Shown here piece by piece: positions 25,914 to 34,234 of a stretch of DNA of 64,000 nucleotides (position 1 is the stretch's first letter; every line of letters starts with the position of its first letter). A program made the position numbers and the translations under genes. The DNA comes from Pseudomonas sp. MM213 (GTDB lineage Bacteria > Pseudomonadota > Gammaproteobacteria > Pseudomonadales > Pseudomonadaceae), in assembly GCF_020423045.1 (NCBI RefSeq), contig NZ_CP081943.1, positions 2,480,001 to 2,544,000 on the forward strand. The letters are read 5' to 3'. The notes under the pieces are model-generated. The model was not told where the DNA came from, did not search any database, and saw only the letters and a list, made by a program, of their open reading frames with translations.

Positions 25914-26423
25914 TTAGAACGCGCCCATGTAATCGCGCTTGCCCACTTCCACACCGTTATGACGCAGCAACGCGTAAGCGGTAGTGACGTGGAAGAAGAA
26001 CTGCGGCAGACCGTAGCTCAGCAAGTAAGCCTGGCCGCTGAAGCGCTTCTCTTTCGGCGTGCCCTGACGGGTGATGATCTCGATGCCTTCCTTGCCATTG
26101 ATCTGCTCAGGCTTGATCTCGCCAATGTAAGCCAGAACCTTGGTCAGCAATGCTTGCAGCTCGGCGAAGGTGGTTTCAGTGTCGTCGTACTTCGGCACTT
26201 CGATCTCGGCCAGACGCGAAGAAACACCCTTGGCGAAATCCACGGCGATCTGCACCTGACGCACCAGCGGGAACATGTCCGGGTACAGACGGGCTTGCAG
26301 GAAAGCGTTCGGATCAATGTTCTTGGCGGTGGCGTGGGCTTCGGCCTTGTTCAGAACGTCGCTCAGGGCGTTGAGCATTTGTTTGAAAACCGGAACGGAA
26401 GCGTCATACAGGGAAATGGTCAT
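25914..26423 (-). CDS. DUF1993 family protein
   Basis: A 169-residue soluble protein starting MTISLYDASVPVFKQML. It belongs to DUF1993, a DinB-like four-helix-bundle family without established function. Conserved features are the N-terminal helix, the RLYPDMFPLVRQVQ segment and the C-terminal FFFHVTTAYALLRHNGV, where His may be a metal ligand as in DinB-like folds (inference). The upstream extension of the ORF runs antisense into the glycosyltransferase gene and is not supported. Confidence 0.85.
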   Translation of the reverse strand: MTISLYDASVPVFKQMLNALSDVLNKAEAHATAKNIDPNAFLQARLYPDMFPLVRQVQIAVDFAKGVSSRLAEIEVPKYDDTETTFAELQALLTKVLAYIGEIKPEQINGKEGIEIITRQGTPKEKRFSGQAYLLSYGLPQFFFHVTTAYALLRHNGVEVGKRDYMGAF

Positions 26424-26463
26424 GGCAGTCTCGTGTGGTGACAGGAGTAAAACGTGGGGTCGA

Positions 26464-27984
26464 TTATAGCGATGCACGGTCCCAGGTGAAGCGATAGATA
26501 TGGGCCGGCGGACCAGGATGGCAATTGCCGTTGTCGGCGTCGGCACCGACGATCGACCATTGCGCCCGGGAGGTCTCGCCCAACTCGCGGGCAGCCTGAG
26601 GATTGAAGCACTGACCGAGCTGTTCATCCGGCACCAACGCGTACGCCTGAGGATGTTCACGCAACCACTGCGCCGCCTGCTCGACCGTTGAACCGATCAT
26701 GCCGAAATGCACGATCGGCTGCCTTGCGAACAACCAATGGCCCTCGCGCCAGTGGACCAACACCAGGTCTGCGCCCCGAGTCATGGTCGCCGCCTGCGCC
26801 ATCAACGCCTCGTGGGGATTGGCGCCGTCCTTGACCGGCTCGATGAACCCTCGGGCGAACCACAGCGTGAACCAGACCACCGCCACCCCCTGAAAAATCC
26901 GCCACCCCAGTTGGCGTTGACGGAACCAGCGCCTGAACAACCACGGCATCAGCGGCGCGGCAACCAACACCAATCCCGGCAGCGCCGGATAAATGTACAA
27001 CTTGCGCTTGCCGCTGCTCAGGCAGAAAAACAGCACCACCAGCACCACCCACCCCAGCAGCACCAACACGCGACCATCATGCTTGCGTAATTGCCGGCGC
27101 CAGGCGGGGATCAGCCACGGCAGCGCGAGCACCAGCGGCAACCAATATTGCGGAATGACGCTGACGAAGAAGTACCAGAACGGCTCCCGGTGATCCCAGG
27201 CGGCCGCATAACGCCCCGCCGTCTGGCGCAGCAGGATTTCCCGCACGTAGGCAATTTCCTCAGCACCGCCATTGAGCACGATCGACAGCGCCAAGGGCAG
27301 CAGCCAGATGCCCACGGCACCGAGCAGCACCACAACACCCAGGCCCCATTTGCGCGCTTCGCCCGGCATCGCCACCACGCCGGACCAACCTTTGCGCACC
27401 GCGTAGGCATACGGGATCAGCATCAACGCCGGCACAAAGCCGACCCCTTTGGTGATCACGCCGATCCCCATCGCCGCGCAGCCCACGTAAAACCAGCGCC
27501 AGGCCGGCCCCAGCAGCAGGTGTCGGGCCAGACCGTACAGGCCCAGCGAGGTGAACAAAATCAGAAAACTGTCGATCTGGCCGGTGCGCAAAATGCTGTA
27601 GGTCTGATAGGTCGCCAGGTACAGCAGCGCGGCTGTCCGACCGGCTCGCTGGTTCCAAAGCCTGCGACCCAAGTCGTAGAGCATCGCCGTGACCGAGGTG
27701 GCAGACAGCAGCCCCGGAAGGTAAAGGGCAATGGCGGGCATCCCGGTGATCCAGGTGAAAAACGCCACGGTCCACATGAATATCGGTGGTTTATCGCCGT
27801 AAATCTCGGCAGCGCGATGGGGAATCAACCACGACCCGTTATGCAGCATCTCCAGCGCCACGCCGAGGAAGCGCTCCTCGTCCACATTCTGCGGCTGGCG
27901 CAACCCGAGCCCTGCGCCGACCAGCAACAGAGCAAGCAGCATCAGCCCCAGGCATTCGACGCCGGGTGAAAGGGTTCGGCGCAT
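26464..27984 (-). CDS. Glycosyltransferase family 39 (ArnT-like), polytopic
   Basis: A 506-residue GT-C fold enzyme with about ten to twelve membrane helices. The first periplasmic loop carries the catalytic acidic pattern QNVDEERFLGVALEML, and the GDKPPIFMWTVAFF segment is typical of ArnT-like enzymes that move a sugar from a polyprenyl phosphate carrier onto lipid A or LPS. The C-terminal 100 residues form a periplasmic domain. It is the last gene of a tight four-gene operon (epimerase, GT2, small membrane protein, GT39), so its donor is probably the product of those genes. Confidence 0.85.
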   Translation of the reverse strand: MRRTLSPGVECLGLMLLALLLVGAGLGLRQPQNVDEERFLGVALEMLHNGSWLIPHRAAEIYGDKPPIFMWTVAFFTWITGMPAIALYLPGLLSATSVTAMLYDLGRRLWNQRAGRTAALLYLATYQTYSILRTGQIDSFLILFTSLGLYGLARHLLLGPAWRWFYVGCAAMGIGVITKGVGFVPALMLIPYAYAVRKGWSGVVAMPGEARKWGLGVVVLLGAVGIWLLPLALSIVLNGGAEEIAYVREILLRQTAGRYAAAWDHREPFWYFFVSVIPQYWLPLVLALPWLIPAWRRQLRKHDGRVLVLLGWVVLVVLFFCLSSGKRKLYIYPALPGLVLVAAPLMPWLFRRWFRQRQLGWRIFQGVAVVWFTLWFARGFIEPVKDGANPHEALMAQAATMTRGADLVLVHWREGHWLFARQPIVHFGMIGSTVEQAAQWLREHPQAYALVPDEQLGQCFNPQAARELGETSRAQWSIVGADADNGNCHPGPPAHIYRFTWDRASL

Positions 27985-27987
27985 GGG

Positions 27988-28266
27988 TCAGTCCTTCAAG
28001 GTTTTGCTGCGGGCAATCAATTGCAGGTTGCGCAAATAGACGATGGAACCGAACGCCTGGCCGATGATGAACACCGGGTCCTGTCGATAGATGGCATACG
28101 CGAACAACAGCGCGCTGCCGATGATGCTCAGGTACCAGAAGCTCACCGGTATCACGCTGCGTTTTTTGTATTCGCTGTACAGCCACTGCAGGACAAAGCG
28201 CCCGGTGAAGGCGATCTGGCCGCTGAAACCGACCACCAGCCACAGGGTTTCGCGGGACAGATTCAT
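27988..28266 (-). CDS. Small membrane protein with LpxB N-terminal-like domain
   Basis: A 92-residue protein starting MNLSRETLWLVVGFSGQ with three predicted membrane helices. The GRFVLQWLYSEYKKRSVIP and YLSIIGSALLFAYAIYR segments match the short domain annotated as lipid-A-disaccharide synthase N-terminal (PQ-loop-like). Its start overlaps the stop of the upstream GT2 gene by 4 bp (28263-28266), which implies translational coupling. It could assist carrier-lipid sugar synthesis or flipping, by analogy with small ArnE/ArnF-like proteins; this is inference. Confidence 0.85.
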   Translation of the reverse strand: MNLSRETLWLVVGFSGQIAFTGRFVLQWLYSEYKKRSVIPVSFWYLSIIGSALLFAYAIYRQDPVFIIGQAFGSIVYLRNLQLIARSKTLKD

Positions 28267-29003
28267 CCTTCGATCTCCTGCGGCCGGGTGTTCAGACGTG
28301 TACGCCGGATCAGCCACCAGACGCCGATCAGGTCGAGAACCCCCACCAGCGCGCGGTCGATATTGCCGTATTTGGAGACACCGGCCGTGCGCGGTCGATG
28401 GTTGACCGGGTGGGTGAGCATGCGGCCGTTGTGGCGCTGGATCAGCGCGGGGATGAAGCGGTGCATGTGGTCGAAGTACGGCAAACGCAGGAACGCCGCG
28501 CGCTGGATCAGTTTCAACCCGCAGCCGGTGTCCGGCGTCTGATCCTTGAGCATGCGTCGGCGCAACCCGTTGGCAAACCGCGAAGCCCAGCGCTTGCTGG
28601 CGGTGTCGCGGCGGTTGACCCGGTGCCCGGCGACCAATTGCAGGTCGGCGGCTGCCGGCTCACGGCGCACCAGCGCCAGCATGCCGGGGATGTCCGCAGG
28701 GTCGTTTTGCCCGTCACCATCGAGGGTTGCCAGCCATTGGCCACGGGCGGCGAGCGCGGCGTGATAGAGCGACGTGCTCTGCCCCAGCGAGCGTTCATGT
28801 TGCAGGATGCGCAGCGTGTTCAGCCCGTTATGCCGGGTCTGCCGCAACGCCTGCAACGTGGTGTCAGTGCTGCCATCGTCGACGACGATGACTTCATACG
28901 CTTCATCCGCCAGCGCGACGCGGATTTCTTCCAGCAGCGCGGTGAGATTGCTCGCTTCGTTCTTTGCCGGAATCAGCACGGATACAAATAAGTCCTGGCT
29001 CAT
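28263..29003 (-). CDS. Glycosyltransferase family 2, polyprenyl-phosphate sugar synthase type
   Basis: A 246-residue GT-A enzyme starting MSQDLFVSVLIPAKNEA. Nucleotide-sugar binding motifs are seen: VSVLIPAKNEASNL, VVDDGSTDTTLQAL and the DxD-like LDGDGQNDP. No strong C-terminal membrane helix pair is evident, which places it nearer to ArnC/RgtE/DPM-like synthases lacking large anchors. It probably joins the sugar from UDP-uronate or UDP-hexose to undecaprenyl phosphate for the downstream GT39 enzyme. It overlaps the next gene by 4 bp. Confidence 0.85.
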   Translation of the reverse strand: MSQDLFVSVLIPAKNEASNLTALLEEIRVALADEAYEVIVVDDGSTDTTLQALRQTRHNGLNTLRILQHERSLGQSTSLYHAALAARGQWLATLDGDGQNDPADIPGMLALVRREPAAADLQLVAGHRVNRRDTASKRWASRFANGLRRRMLKDQTPDTGCGLKLIQRAAFLRLPYFDHMHRFIPALIQRHNGRMLTHPVNHRPRTAGVSKYGNIDRALVGVLDLIGVWWLIRRTRLNTRPQEIEG

Positions 29004-29049
29004 GGAGGCCCCTGTTTTCCTGAATTTTTTATGTTCGAAGATCAACGCT

Positions 29050-30027
29050 TCAGCGCTGATAAAAGTGGCGATACCACTTCACGAATTGCCCGACGCCGGC
29101 CTCGACCGTCACGTGCGGACGAAAATCGACCCACTGCGCCAATGCCGACACATCCGCCCAGGTCCTGTGCACATCGCCCGCCTGCATCGGCATCAAGTTG
29201 CGCCGGGCAGGCCGGCCCAGCGCCGCCTCCAGGCATTCGACGAAATCCAGCAGCGCCACCGGCGTGCCGCGCCCGATGTTGAAAATCCGGTTGACGCCCT
29301 CCCCGGCGTTCTCCGGCAACGGCGGGCGTGGACGCAGGCGGACGATGCTTTCGACGATGTCGTCGATGTAGGTAAAATCCCGCGACATCAAGCCCTCGTT
29401 GTAGAGGTCGATGGGGCGATCGTTGAGGATCGCGTCGGTGAACTTGAACAACGCCATGTCGGGGCGGCCCCAAGGTCCGTACACGGTAAAAAACCGCAGG
29501 CCGCTGGCCTGGAGCCCGTAGAGATGGCAGTAGCTGTGGGCCATCAGCTCATTGGCGCGCTTGCTCGCCGCGTACAGCGAAACCGGGTGATCGACGGCGT
29601 CTTCGACGCTGAATGGCAACTTGCTGTTGGTGCCGTACACCGAACTGCTCGAGGCATAAATCAGATGGTCCGGGCGATGGTGCCGGCAGGCCTCCAGCAC
29701 ATTCAAAAAACCTGTCAGGTTCGATTGCGCGTACACGTCCGGGTTGTCCAGCGAGTAGCGAACACCCGCCTGGGCCGCCAGATGGATGACATCTGTGAAG
29801 CGGTGATCCTTGAACAACGCCATCAAGGCAGGTTTGTCGACGATATCCAGCGTCTGGAAACGAAAGCCCGACAAGGCTCGCAGTTCCTTGAGCCGAGCGT
29901 GTTTGAGCGCCACGCTGTAGTAGTCGTTGAGGTTATCAATGCCGACCACTTCAAGGCCTTGCTCACACAGGCGCTTGACCGTGTGAAAACCGATGAAACC
30001 CGCGGCGCCGGTGACCAGTACGGTCAT
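29050..30027 (-). CDS. NAD-dependent epimerase, UDP-glucuronate 4-epimerase type
   Basis: A 325-residue extended short-chain dehydrogenase. The Rossmann motif GAAGFIGFH is at residues 7-15, Ser in SSSSVYG and the YAASK catalytic Tyr/Lys follow near 125-155. The GVRYSLDNPDVYAQSNLTGF segment is typical of UDP-glucuronate 4-epimerases (LpsL/CapI), which make UDP-galacturonate. It is the first gene of the operon; substrate specificity is inferred from sequence character and from the downstream lipid-linked transfer genes. Confidence 0.88.
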   Translation of the reverse strand: MTVLVTGAAGFIGFHTVKRLCEQGLEVVGIDNLNDYYSVALKHARLKELRALSGFRFQTLDIVDKPALMALFKDHRFTDVIHLAAQAGVRYSLDNPDVYAQSNLTGFLNVLEACRHHRPDHLIYASSSSVYGTNSKLPFSVEDAVDHPVSLYAASKRANELMAHSYCHLYGLQASGLRFFTVYGPWGRPDMALFKFTDAILNDRPIDLYNEGLMSRDFTYIDDIVESIVRLRPRPPLPENAGEGVNRIFNIGRGTPVALLDFVECLEAALGRPARRNLMPMQAGDVHRTWADVSALAQWVDFRPHVTVEAGVGQFVKWYRHFYQR

Positions 30028-30336
30028 GTCAGGTGCGCGCCAATCAGCGCATTATTGCCAGTCGATTCCAACGTCAGCGTCATGCCTTGCTCCCGGTTGC
30101 AGTCAGTAAGGCCAGTGACGTCGTCGATACGCTCTGACGCCGCGCCCCTCAGGCGCGACCGTCATCGCGCGGCCATGCATACGGTGCCCGTCGAATTGTA
30201 AAAATCGCGTTATGGATTGATGTAGCTTTTATGACCATTGCCGGGGGAGGCGACGAATTCAGTTGCCATTGGCGCCCGCCCATCTAAAGTGCATGCCAGC
30301 TGAAGAAGAATATGAACCGGGTAAGGACGCAGCATC
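30028..30336. other. Divergent promoter region between the sugar operon and yceH
   Basis: These 309 bp must contain the promoter of the four-gene minus-strand operon and that of yceH. I see no gene, REP or strong hairpin here. Confidence 0.4.
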
Positions 30337-30984
30337 ATGAGCATTGAGCAAGAAACAACCTTCGACGAGCCACGGCTCAACAGCACGGAAATCCGCATTC
30401 TGGGTTCGCTGATCGAGAAACAGGCCACCAGCCCGGAAACCTATCCGCTGACCCTCAATGCCCTGGTGATTGCCTGCAACCAGAAAACCAGCCGTGAACC
30501 GGTGATGAACCTCACCCAGGGCCAGGTCGGCCAGAGCCTGCGCGCCCTCGAAGGTCGCGGTTTTGCCAAACTGGTGATGGGCAGTCGTGCCGACCGCTGG
30601 GAGCACAAGGTCGACAAGGCACTGGAACTGGTGCCGGCGCAGGTGATTCTGACGGGACTGCTGTTTCTGCGTGGTCCGCAGACGGTCAACGAACTGCTGA
30701 CCCGCAGCGGCCGCATGCATGAGTTCGAAGATGCCGAGCAGGTTGTGCATCAGCTTGAACGGTTGATTGCGCGCGGTCTGGCGCTGCTGATTCCGCGCCA
30801 GGCGGGGCAGCGTGAAGACCGCTACATGCATGCGCTGGGTGATCCGGCGGACATCGAAGCGATCCTCGCGGCGCGACACAATCCGGTGGAGCGTGGTGGC
30901 GGCAGCGGCGTGTCGGTAGAACGCATCGAAGAGCTCGAAGCGCGGATTGCAGCGCTGGAAGAGCGCCTGGCACGACTCGAGTAA
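30337..30984 (+). CDS. yceH: YceH family protein (DUF480/UPF0502)
   Basis: A 215-residue protein with two winged-helix domains. Signature segments are [20 protein letters not shown] near the N-terminus and [14 protein letters not shown] in the second domain. The last 30 residues form a coiled coil ([20 protein letters not shown]). Members resemble DNA-binding proteins but have no settled function. Start supported by ATG at 30337; no clear operon partner, as a REPIN follows within 15 bp. Confidence 0.92.
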   Translation: MSIEQETTFDEPRLNSTEIRILGSLIEKQATSPETYPLTLNALVIACNQKTSREPVMNLTQGQVGQSLRALEGRGFAKLVMGSRADRWEHKVDKALELVPAQVILTGLLFLRGPQTVNELLTRSGRMHEFEDAEQVVHQLERLIARGLALLIPRQAGQREDRYMHALGDPADIEAILAARHNPVERGGGSGVSVERIEELEARIAALEERLARLE

Positions 30985-30998
30985 CCGCCACGATCTCC

Positions 30999-31106
30999 TG
31001 TAGGAGCGAGGCTTGCCCGCGAAGGCGATTTCCAATTCGACACAATGTTGGACGTTGAATTGCTTTCGCGGGCAAGTCGGATCGCCGCATCGCTCGCTCC
31101 CACAAA
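30999..31106. repeat. REPIN between yceH and the cupin gene
   Basis: A forward TGTAGGAGCGAGGCTTGCCCGCGAA unit faces a diverged inverted unit ending GCTCGCTCCCACA, with about 50 bp between. The two halves come from different REP subtypes. Confidence 0.8.
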
Positions 31107-31113
31107 GGAAGTG

Positions 31114-31632
31114 CTACTCGCCGTCCCAGTAATCCACGCCGTCGGCCTGTCTGGCGATGGCAACGAAGCCCGAGGCATTGCCTTCGGCATCGACCTTGAA
31201 GTCGTCCATCACCGCGTACTTGCCGGAGTCCGGGTATTCGCAGATTTCCGGCGATTGCTGGGTGCTGACCGCCAAATAGCGCAGTTCAGCCTTGCTGGTG
31301 TTGATGATCTGGTGCGCCGCTTCCGGACCGCCCGGCGGGCAGGCGATCACGTCACCGGCGCGGATCGGAAAACGCTCGGTGCCAAGACGAATCTCCCCTT
31401 CCCCCGCGACGACGTAGAACATCTCCTCGTTGACCCGATGACTGTGAAACGGGCTGCCGCGCATGCCCGGTTCCAGCACGTACAAGCGATAACCGAGCTT
31501 TTGCGCACCCAGTTGCTGACCGACGCGAGCCATCCTCTGTTGATAACGGCCGGCGGTTTCACCGGTGGGCGCGAGGGCTTCGGGCAGCGGTTCGAGTTCG
31601 ACCTGATGCAGGTTGAGGATGGGGGGATGCAT
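31114..31632 (-). CDS. Cupin-domain protein
   Basis: A 172-residue protein starting MHPPILNLHQVELEPL. Cupin motif 1 is seen as PFHSHRVNEEMFYVVAGEGEIRLG (two His and a Glu as metal ligands) and motif 2 as FPIRAGDVIACPPGGPEAAHQI (third His). The fold usually binds a divalent metal and acts as a dioxygenase, isomerase or sugar-binding regulator; nothing here fixes the substrate. It follows the SdhL-type dehydrogenase on the same strand, but a REPIN lies between them. Confidence 0.85.
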   Translation of the reverse strand: MHPPILNLHQVELEPLPEALAPTGETAGRYQQRMARVGQQLGAQKLGYRLYVLEPGMRGSPFHSHRVNEEMFYVVAGEGEIRLGTERFPIRAGDVIACPPGGPEAAHQIINTSKAELRYLAVSTQQSPEICEYPDSGKYAVMDDFKVDAEGNASGFVAIARQADGVDYWDGE

Positions 31633-31730
31633 GGGAAACCTCGGGCACGGTTTGATGGGGTGGCAAGTCTTGTTTTGCTGGGGAGCAGTATAGGAAATTT
31701 GCTGCGACTGACTGGATACCGAGTCGCAGC

Positions 31731-31815
31731 CATCGCGAGCGGGCTCGCTCCCACATTTGATCGCATTTCTACTGGAAGCACTCGGCCGAATGTGGGAGCG
31801 AGCCCGCTCGCGATG
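31731..31815. repeat. REPIN of the TGTGGGAGCGAGCCCGCTCGCGATG type
   Basis: Two perfect inverted 25-bp units (31731-31755 and 31791-31815) separated by 35 bp. This is the only REPIN of this subtype in the window. Confidence 0.9.
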
Positions 31816-31847
31816 AGGCCAGTACTGCCAACAAATAGCGGAAGGCC

Positions 31848-32666
31848 TCAACTGCGGGCGAATTCCACCGCCTTCTGAAACTGCTCCTGCGTCGGACGCA
31901 CGCCGGTGTACAACACGAACTGCTCCAGCGCCTGGATCGCGATCACTTCCAGTCCGGTGATCACACGCTTGCCTTCGGCACGTCCCTGCACGATCAGCGG
32001 TGTTTCCGAGGGGATCGCCACCACATCGAAGATAGTCTGCGCTGCTGCGATCGTTTGCGCATCGAACGCCAGGTGATCGGCCTCAGGCCCGCCGGTCATG
32101 CCGATCGGTGTCACGTTGATCAACATTTGCGGGCGCTGGCTGCCCAGTTCGGCTTGCCATTCATAGCCCAGCGATTCAGCCAGGGCACGTCCGGCGTGCT
32201 CGTTGCGCGCCACAATCAGGCCGTTCTGGTAGCCACCATCGCGCAATGCACTGGCCACAGCCTTGGCCATGCCGCCGCTGCCGCGCAGGGCAAAAGTCGA
32301 CGCCTTGGGCACCTGGTGGGTTTCCAGCAACTGAGCGATGGCGATGTAATCGGTGTTGTAAGCCTTGAGGTGGCCGTCCGTATTGACGATGGTGTTGATC
32401 GATTGAATCACGGCAGCCGATGCGTCCAGTTCATCGACCAGCGCAATGCAGGCTTCCTTGAATGGCATCGACACGCCGCAGCCGCGAATCCCCAGGGCGC
32501 GGATGCCTGCGACGGCACCGGTCAGGTCCTGGCTGCGGAACGCCTTGTAGTAGAAATTCAGGCCAAGTTGTTCGTACAGATGATTGTGAAATCGCAGGCC
32601 AAAGTTCCCGGGGCGGCCCGACAGGGACATGCACAACTGGGTGTCTTTGTTGGGGTTCATCTGCAT
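31848..32666 (-). CDS. Shikimate dehydrogenase-like protein, SdhL (HI0607) type
   Basis: A 272-residue NAD(P)-dependent oxidoreductase. The N-terminus MNPNKDTQLCMSLSGRPGNF and segments GIRGCGVSMPFKEA, YNTDYIAI and GSGGMAKAV match the SDH-like subgroup typified by Haemophilus HI0607. The canonical substrate S-x-S pattern of AroE is replaced by SGRPGNFG, while the catalytic Lys (PFKEA) and Asp (NTDY) are present. Members turn over shikimate poorly, so the true substrate is probably another cyclic polyol acid. The start has AAGGAG seven bases upstream. Confidence 0.85.
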   Translation of the reverse strand: MQMNPNKDTQLCMSLSGRPGNFGLRFHNHLYEQLGLNFYYKAFRSQDLTGAVAGIRALGIRGCGVSMPFKEACIALVDELDASAAVIQSINTIVNTDGHLKAYNTDYIAIAQLLETHQVPKASTFALRGSGGMAKAVASALRDGGYQNGLIVARNEHAGRALAESLGYEWQAELGSQRPQMLINVTPIGMTGGPEADHLAFDAQTIAAAQTIFDVVAIPSETPLIVQGRAEGKRVITGLEVIAIQALEQFVLYTGVRPTQEQFQKAVEFARS

Positions 32667-32911
32667 GAAAAATCTCCTTCAATTGCACTTTCAGATGGAC
32701 GGGATTAGCCATGCCATCGCGTTCTGATCGATCATATCCGCGTACCTGCTCGTGGCAGCGAAGTTGGTAAGGAAGCCGGTACAGACCTTACACAAAATTT
32801 ACCCAACGGCTGTGCTGATTTTCAGAAATACGCTGTCTTAGAAGTATCCCCGCGACAATCCTTGGGTCTATTGCAGACGCATGCGCCGGGTCGATGAACC
32901 GAGGAACTATC

Positions 32912-33277
32912 ATGATCCGTAAAATCCCCACAGTTGCCTTGCTGATCGGTGCTCTTGCTATCGCAGGGCAGGCAGAAGCGCATGGCGGTGGCGGGTGGCA
33001 AGGTCCAGCGGTATTTGGTGCGATCGTTGGCTCGGCCATCGTCGGTTCGGCCATCATCAATAGCGGCCGGCCGGTTTACGTACAGCAACCGGTTTACGTG
33101 CAGCCACAGCCGGTTTACGTACAGCAGCCGCCACCGGTTTATTACCAGCCGGCACCGGTTTATGTGCAACAACCGGGTTATTACGGCCCGCCGCCGGTCT
33201 ACTACGGTCCTCCCCGTGGTTATTACGGCCCGCCACGCGGGTATTACGGGCCTCCCCATGGTTATGGCCGCTGGTAA
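32912..33277 (+). CDS. Secreted Tyr/Pro-rich repeat protein
   Basis: A 121-residue protein starting MIRKIPTVALLIGAL after a GAGGAAC ribosome binding site. The signal peptide ends near GQAEA. A Gly/Ala/Ile segment (GAIVGSAIVGSAI, glycine-zipper like) precedes a repeat region with units of VYVQQP or VYVQPQP, then YYGPPRG units. The protein is thus an exported, probably outer-membrane or surface-associated, low-complexity protein. Function unknown. A composite repeat starts about 37 bp after its stop. Confidence 0.8.
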   Translation: MIRKIPTVALLIGALAIAGQAEAHGGGGWQGPAVFGAIVGSAIVGSAIINSGRPVYVQQPVYVQPQPVYVQQPPPVYYQPAPVYVQQPGYYGPPPVYYGPPRGYYGPPRGYYGPPHGYGRW

Positions 33278-33640
33278 CAGGCTCGGGCGCTAACCGCGGG
33301 TTTTGACTGCGTTTATATCCATTATTTGGTGATGGCGGCTGGCGGTTTCGCCCTTACGGCGAGTCACTTGGAGAAGCGCCAAGTAACCAAGCGCTCTTGC
33401 CCCTTTCGTTCGGTGCCTCGCCTAGGCTCGGCATGCCCTCGCTCCGGTCCTGCTCCGTGGGCCCGCCGCCATCGGCCATCCATGGCCGGGGGCGGCTAAC
33501 CCGGCATCCTTGCCGGGTTGCCCACTGCGCAGAACCTCCACTCGGCCTCTCGAGGGGGCGTGTACCTCAAGATCAAAAGCGGAAGGCGAGATAACGCTCG
33601 GCCTGATGAGTGGTGAAAATCAAAAGCGTACGCCGATCCC

Positions 33641-33877
33641 TGTAGGAGCCGGCTTGCCGGCGAAAAACGCCCGGACACCGCGTTCATTCAGACAGCCCGC
33701 GTTATCGTTGACGTCCATCGCCAGCAAGCTGGCTCCTACAATTTTGAATCGTGTGAACCCAATCCCTTGTAGGAGCCGGCTTGCTGCGGGCGGCGTTCCG
33801 ACGATAGCGGTGGGTCAGTCAACGTATGTATTGGCTGGAGGGACGCCATCGCCAGCAAGCCGGCTCCTACAGGGGAT
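33641..33877. repeat. REP cluster inside composite repeat C
   Basis: Forward REP at 33641, inverted unit near 33716-33740, forward unit at 33769 and inverted unit ending near 33873. The third unit carries a 16-bp replacement (33787-33802, CGGGCGGCGTTCCGAC in place of GC) that is also present in the REPIN at 55179. Confidence 0.9.
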
Positions 33878-34144
33878 AGGTGTACATCTCCGGAATGAGG
33901 GAACGCGCGCACCAAAGAGCCAGGTCGGCTTTCAGGCCGCCTCGGCGGCTGTGGCGGTAGTCGCCCCCTCGAGAGGCCGAGTGGAGGTTCTGCGCAGTGG
34001 GCAACCCGGCATGGATGCCGGGTTAGCCGCCCCCGGCCATGGATGGCCGATGGCGGCGGCCCACGGAGCAGGACCGGAGCGAGGGCATGCCGAGCCTTAG
34101 CGAGGCACCGAACGAAAGGGGCAAAAGCCCTTTGGTTACTTTGG

Positions 34145-34151
34145 GGCTTTT
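34145..34151. repeat. Target site duplication, left copy
   Basis: GGCTTTT lies directly before the left IS end and again at 35411-35417 directly after the right end; the unoccupied repeat arms elsewhere have it once. Confidence 0.9.
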
Positions 34152-34201
34152 TGTACGGACCGGACACATGGTTGACGGGTGTGCGGGGACATGGTGGACA
34201 C
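34152..34201 (+). repeat. Left terminal inverted repeat of the IS element
   Basis: Begins TGTACGGACCGGACACATGG. About 45 of 50 positions match the inverted right end at 35361-35410. Confidence 0.92.
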
Positions 34202-34234
34202 TTTTCGGCGAGCCAACTTCGCCGGGAATCCATC

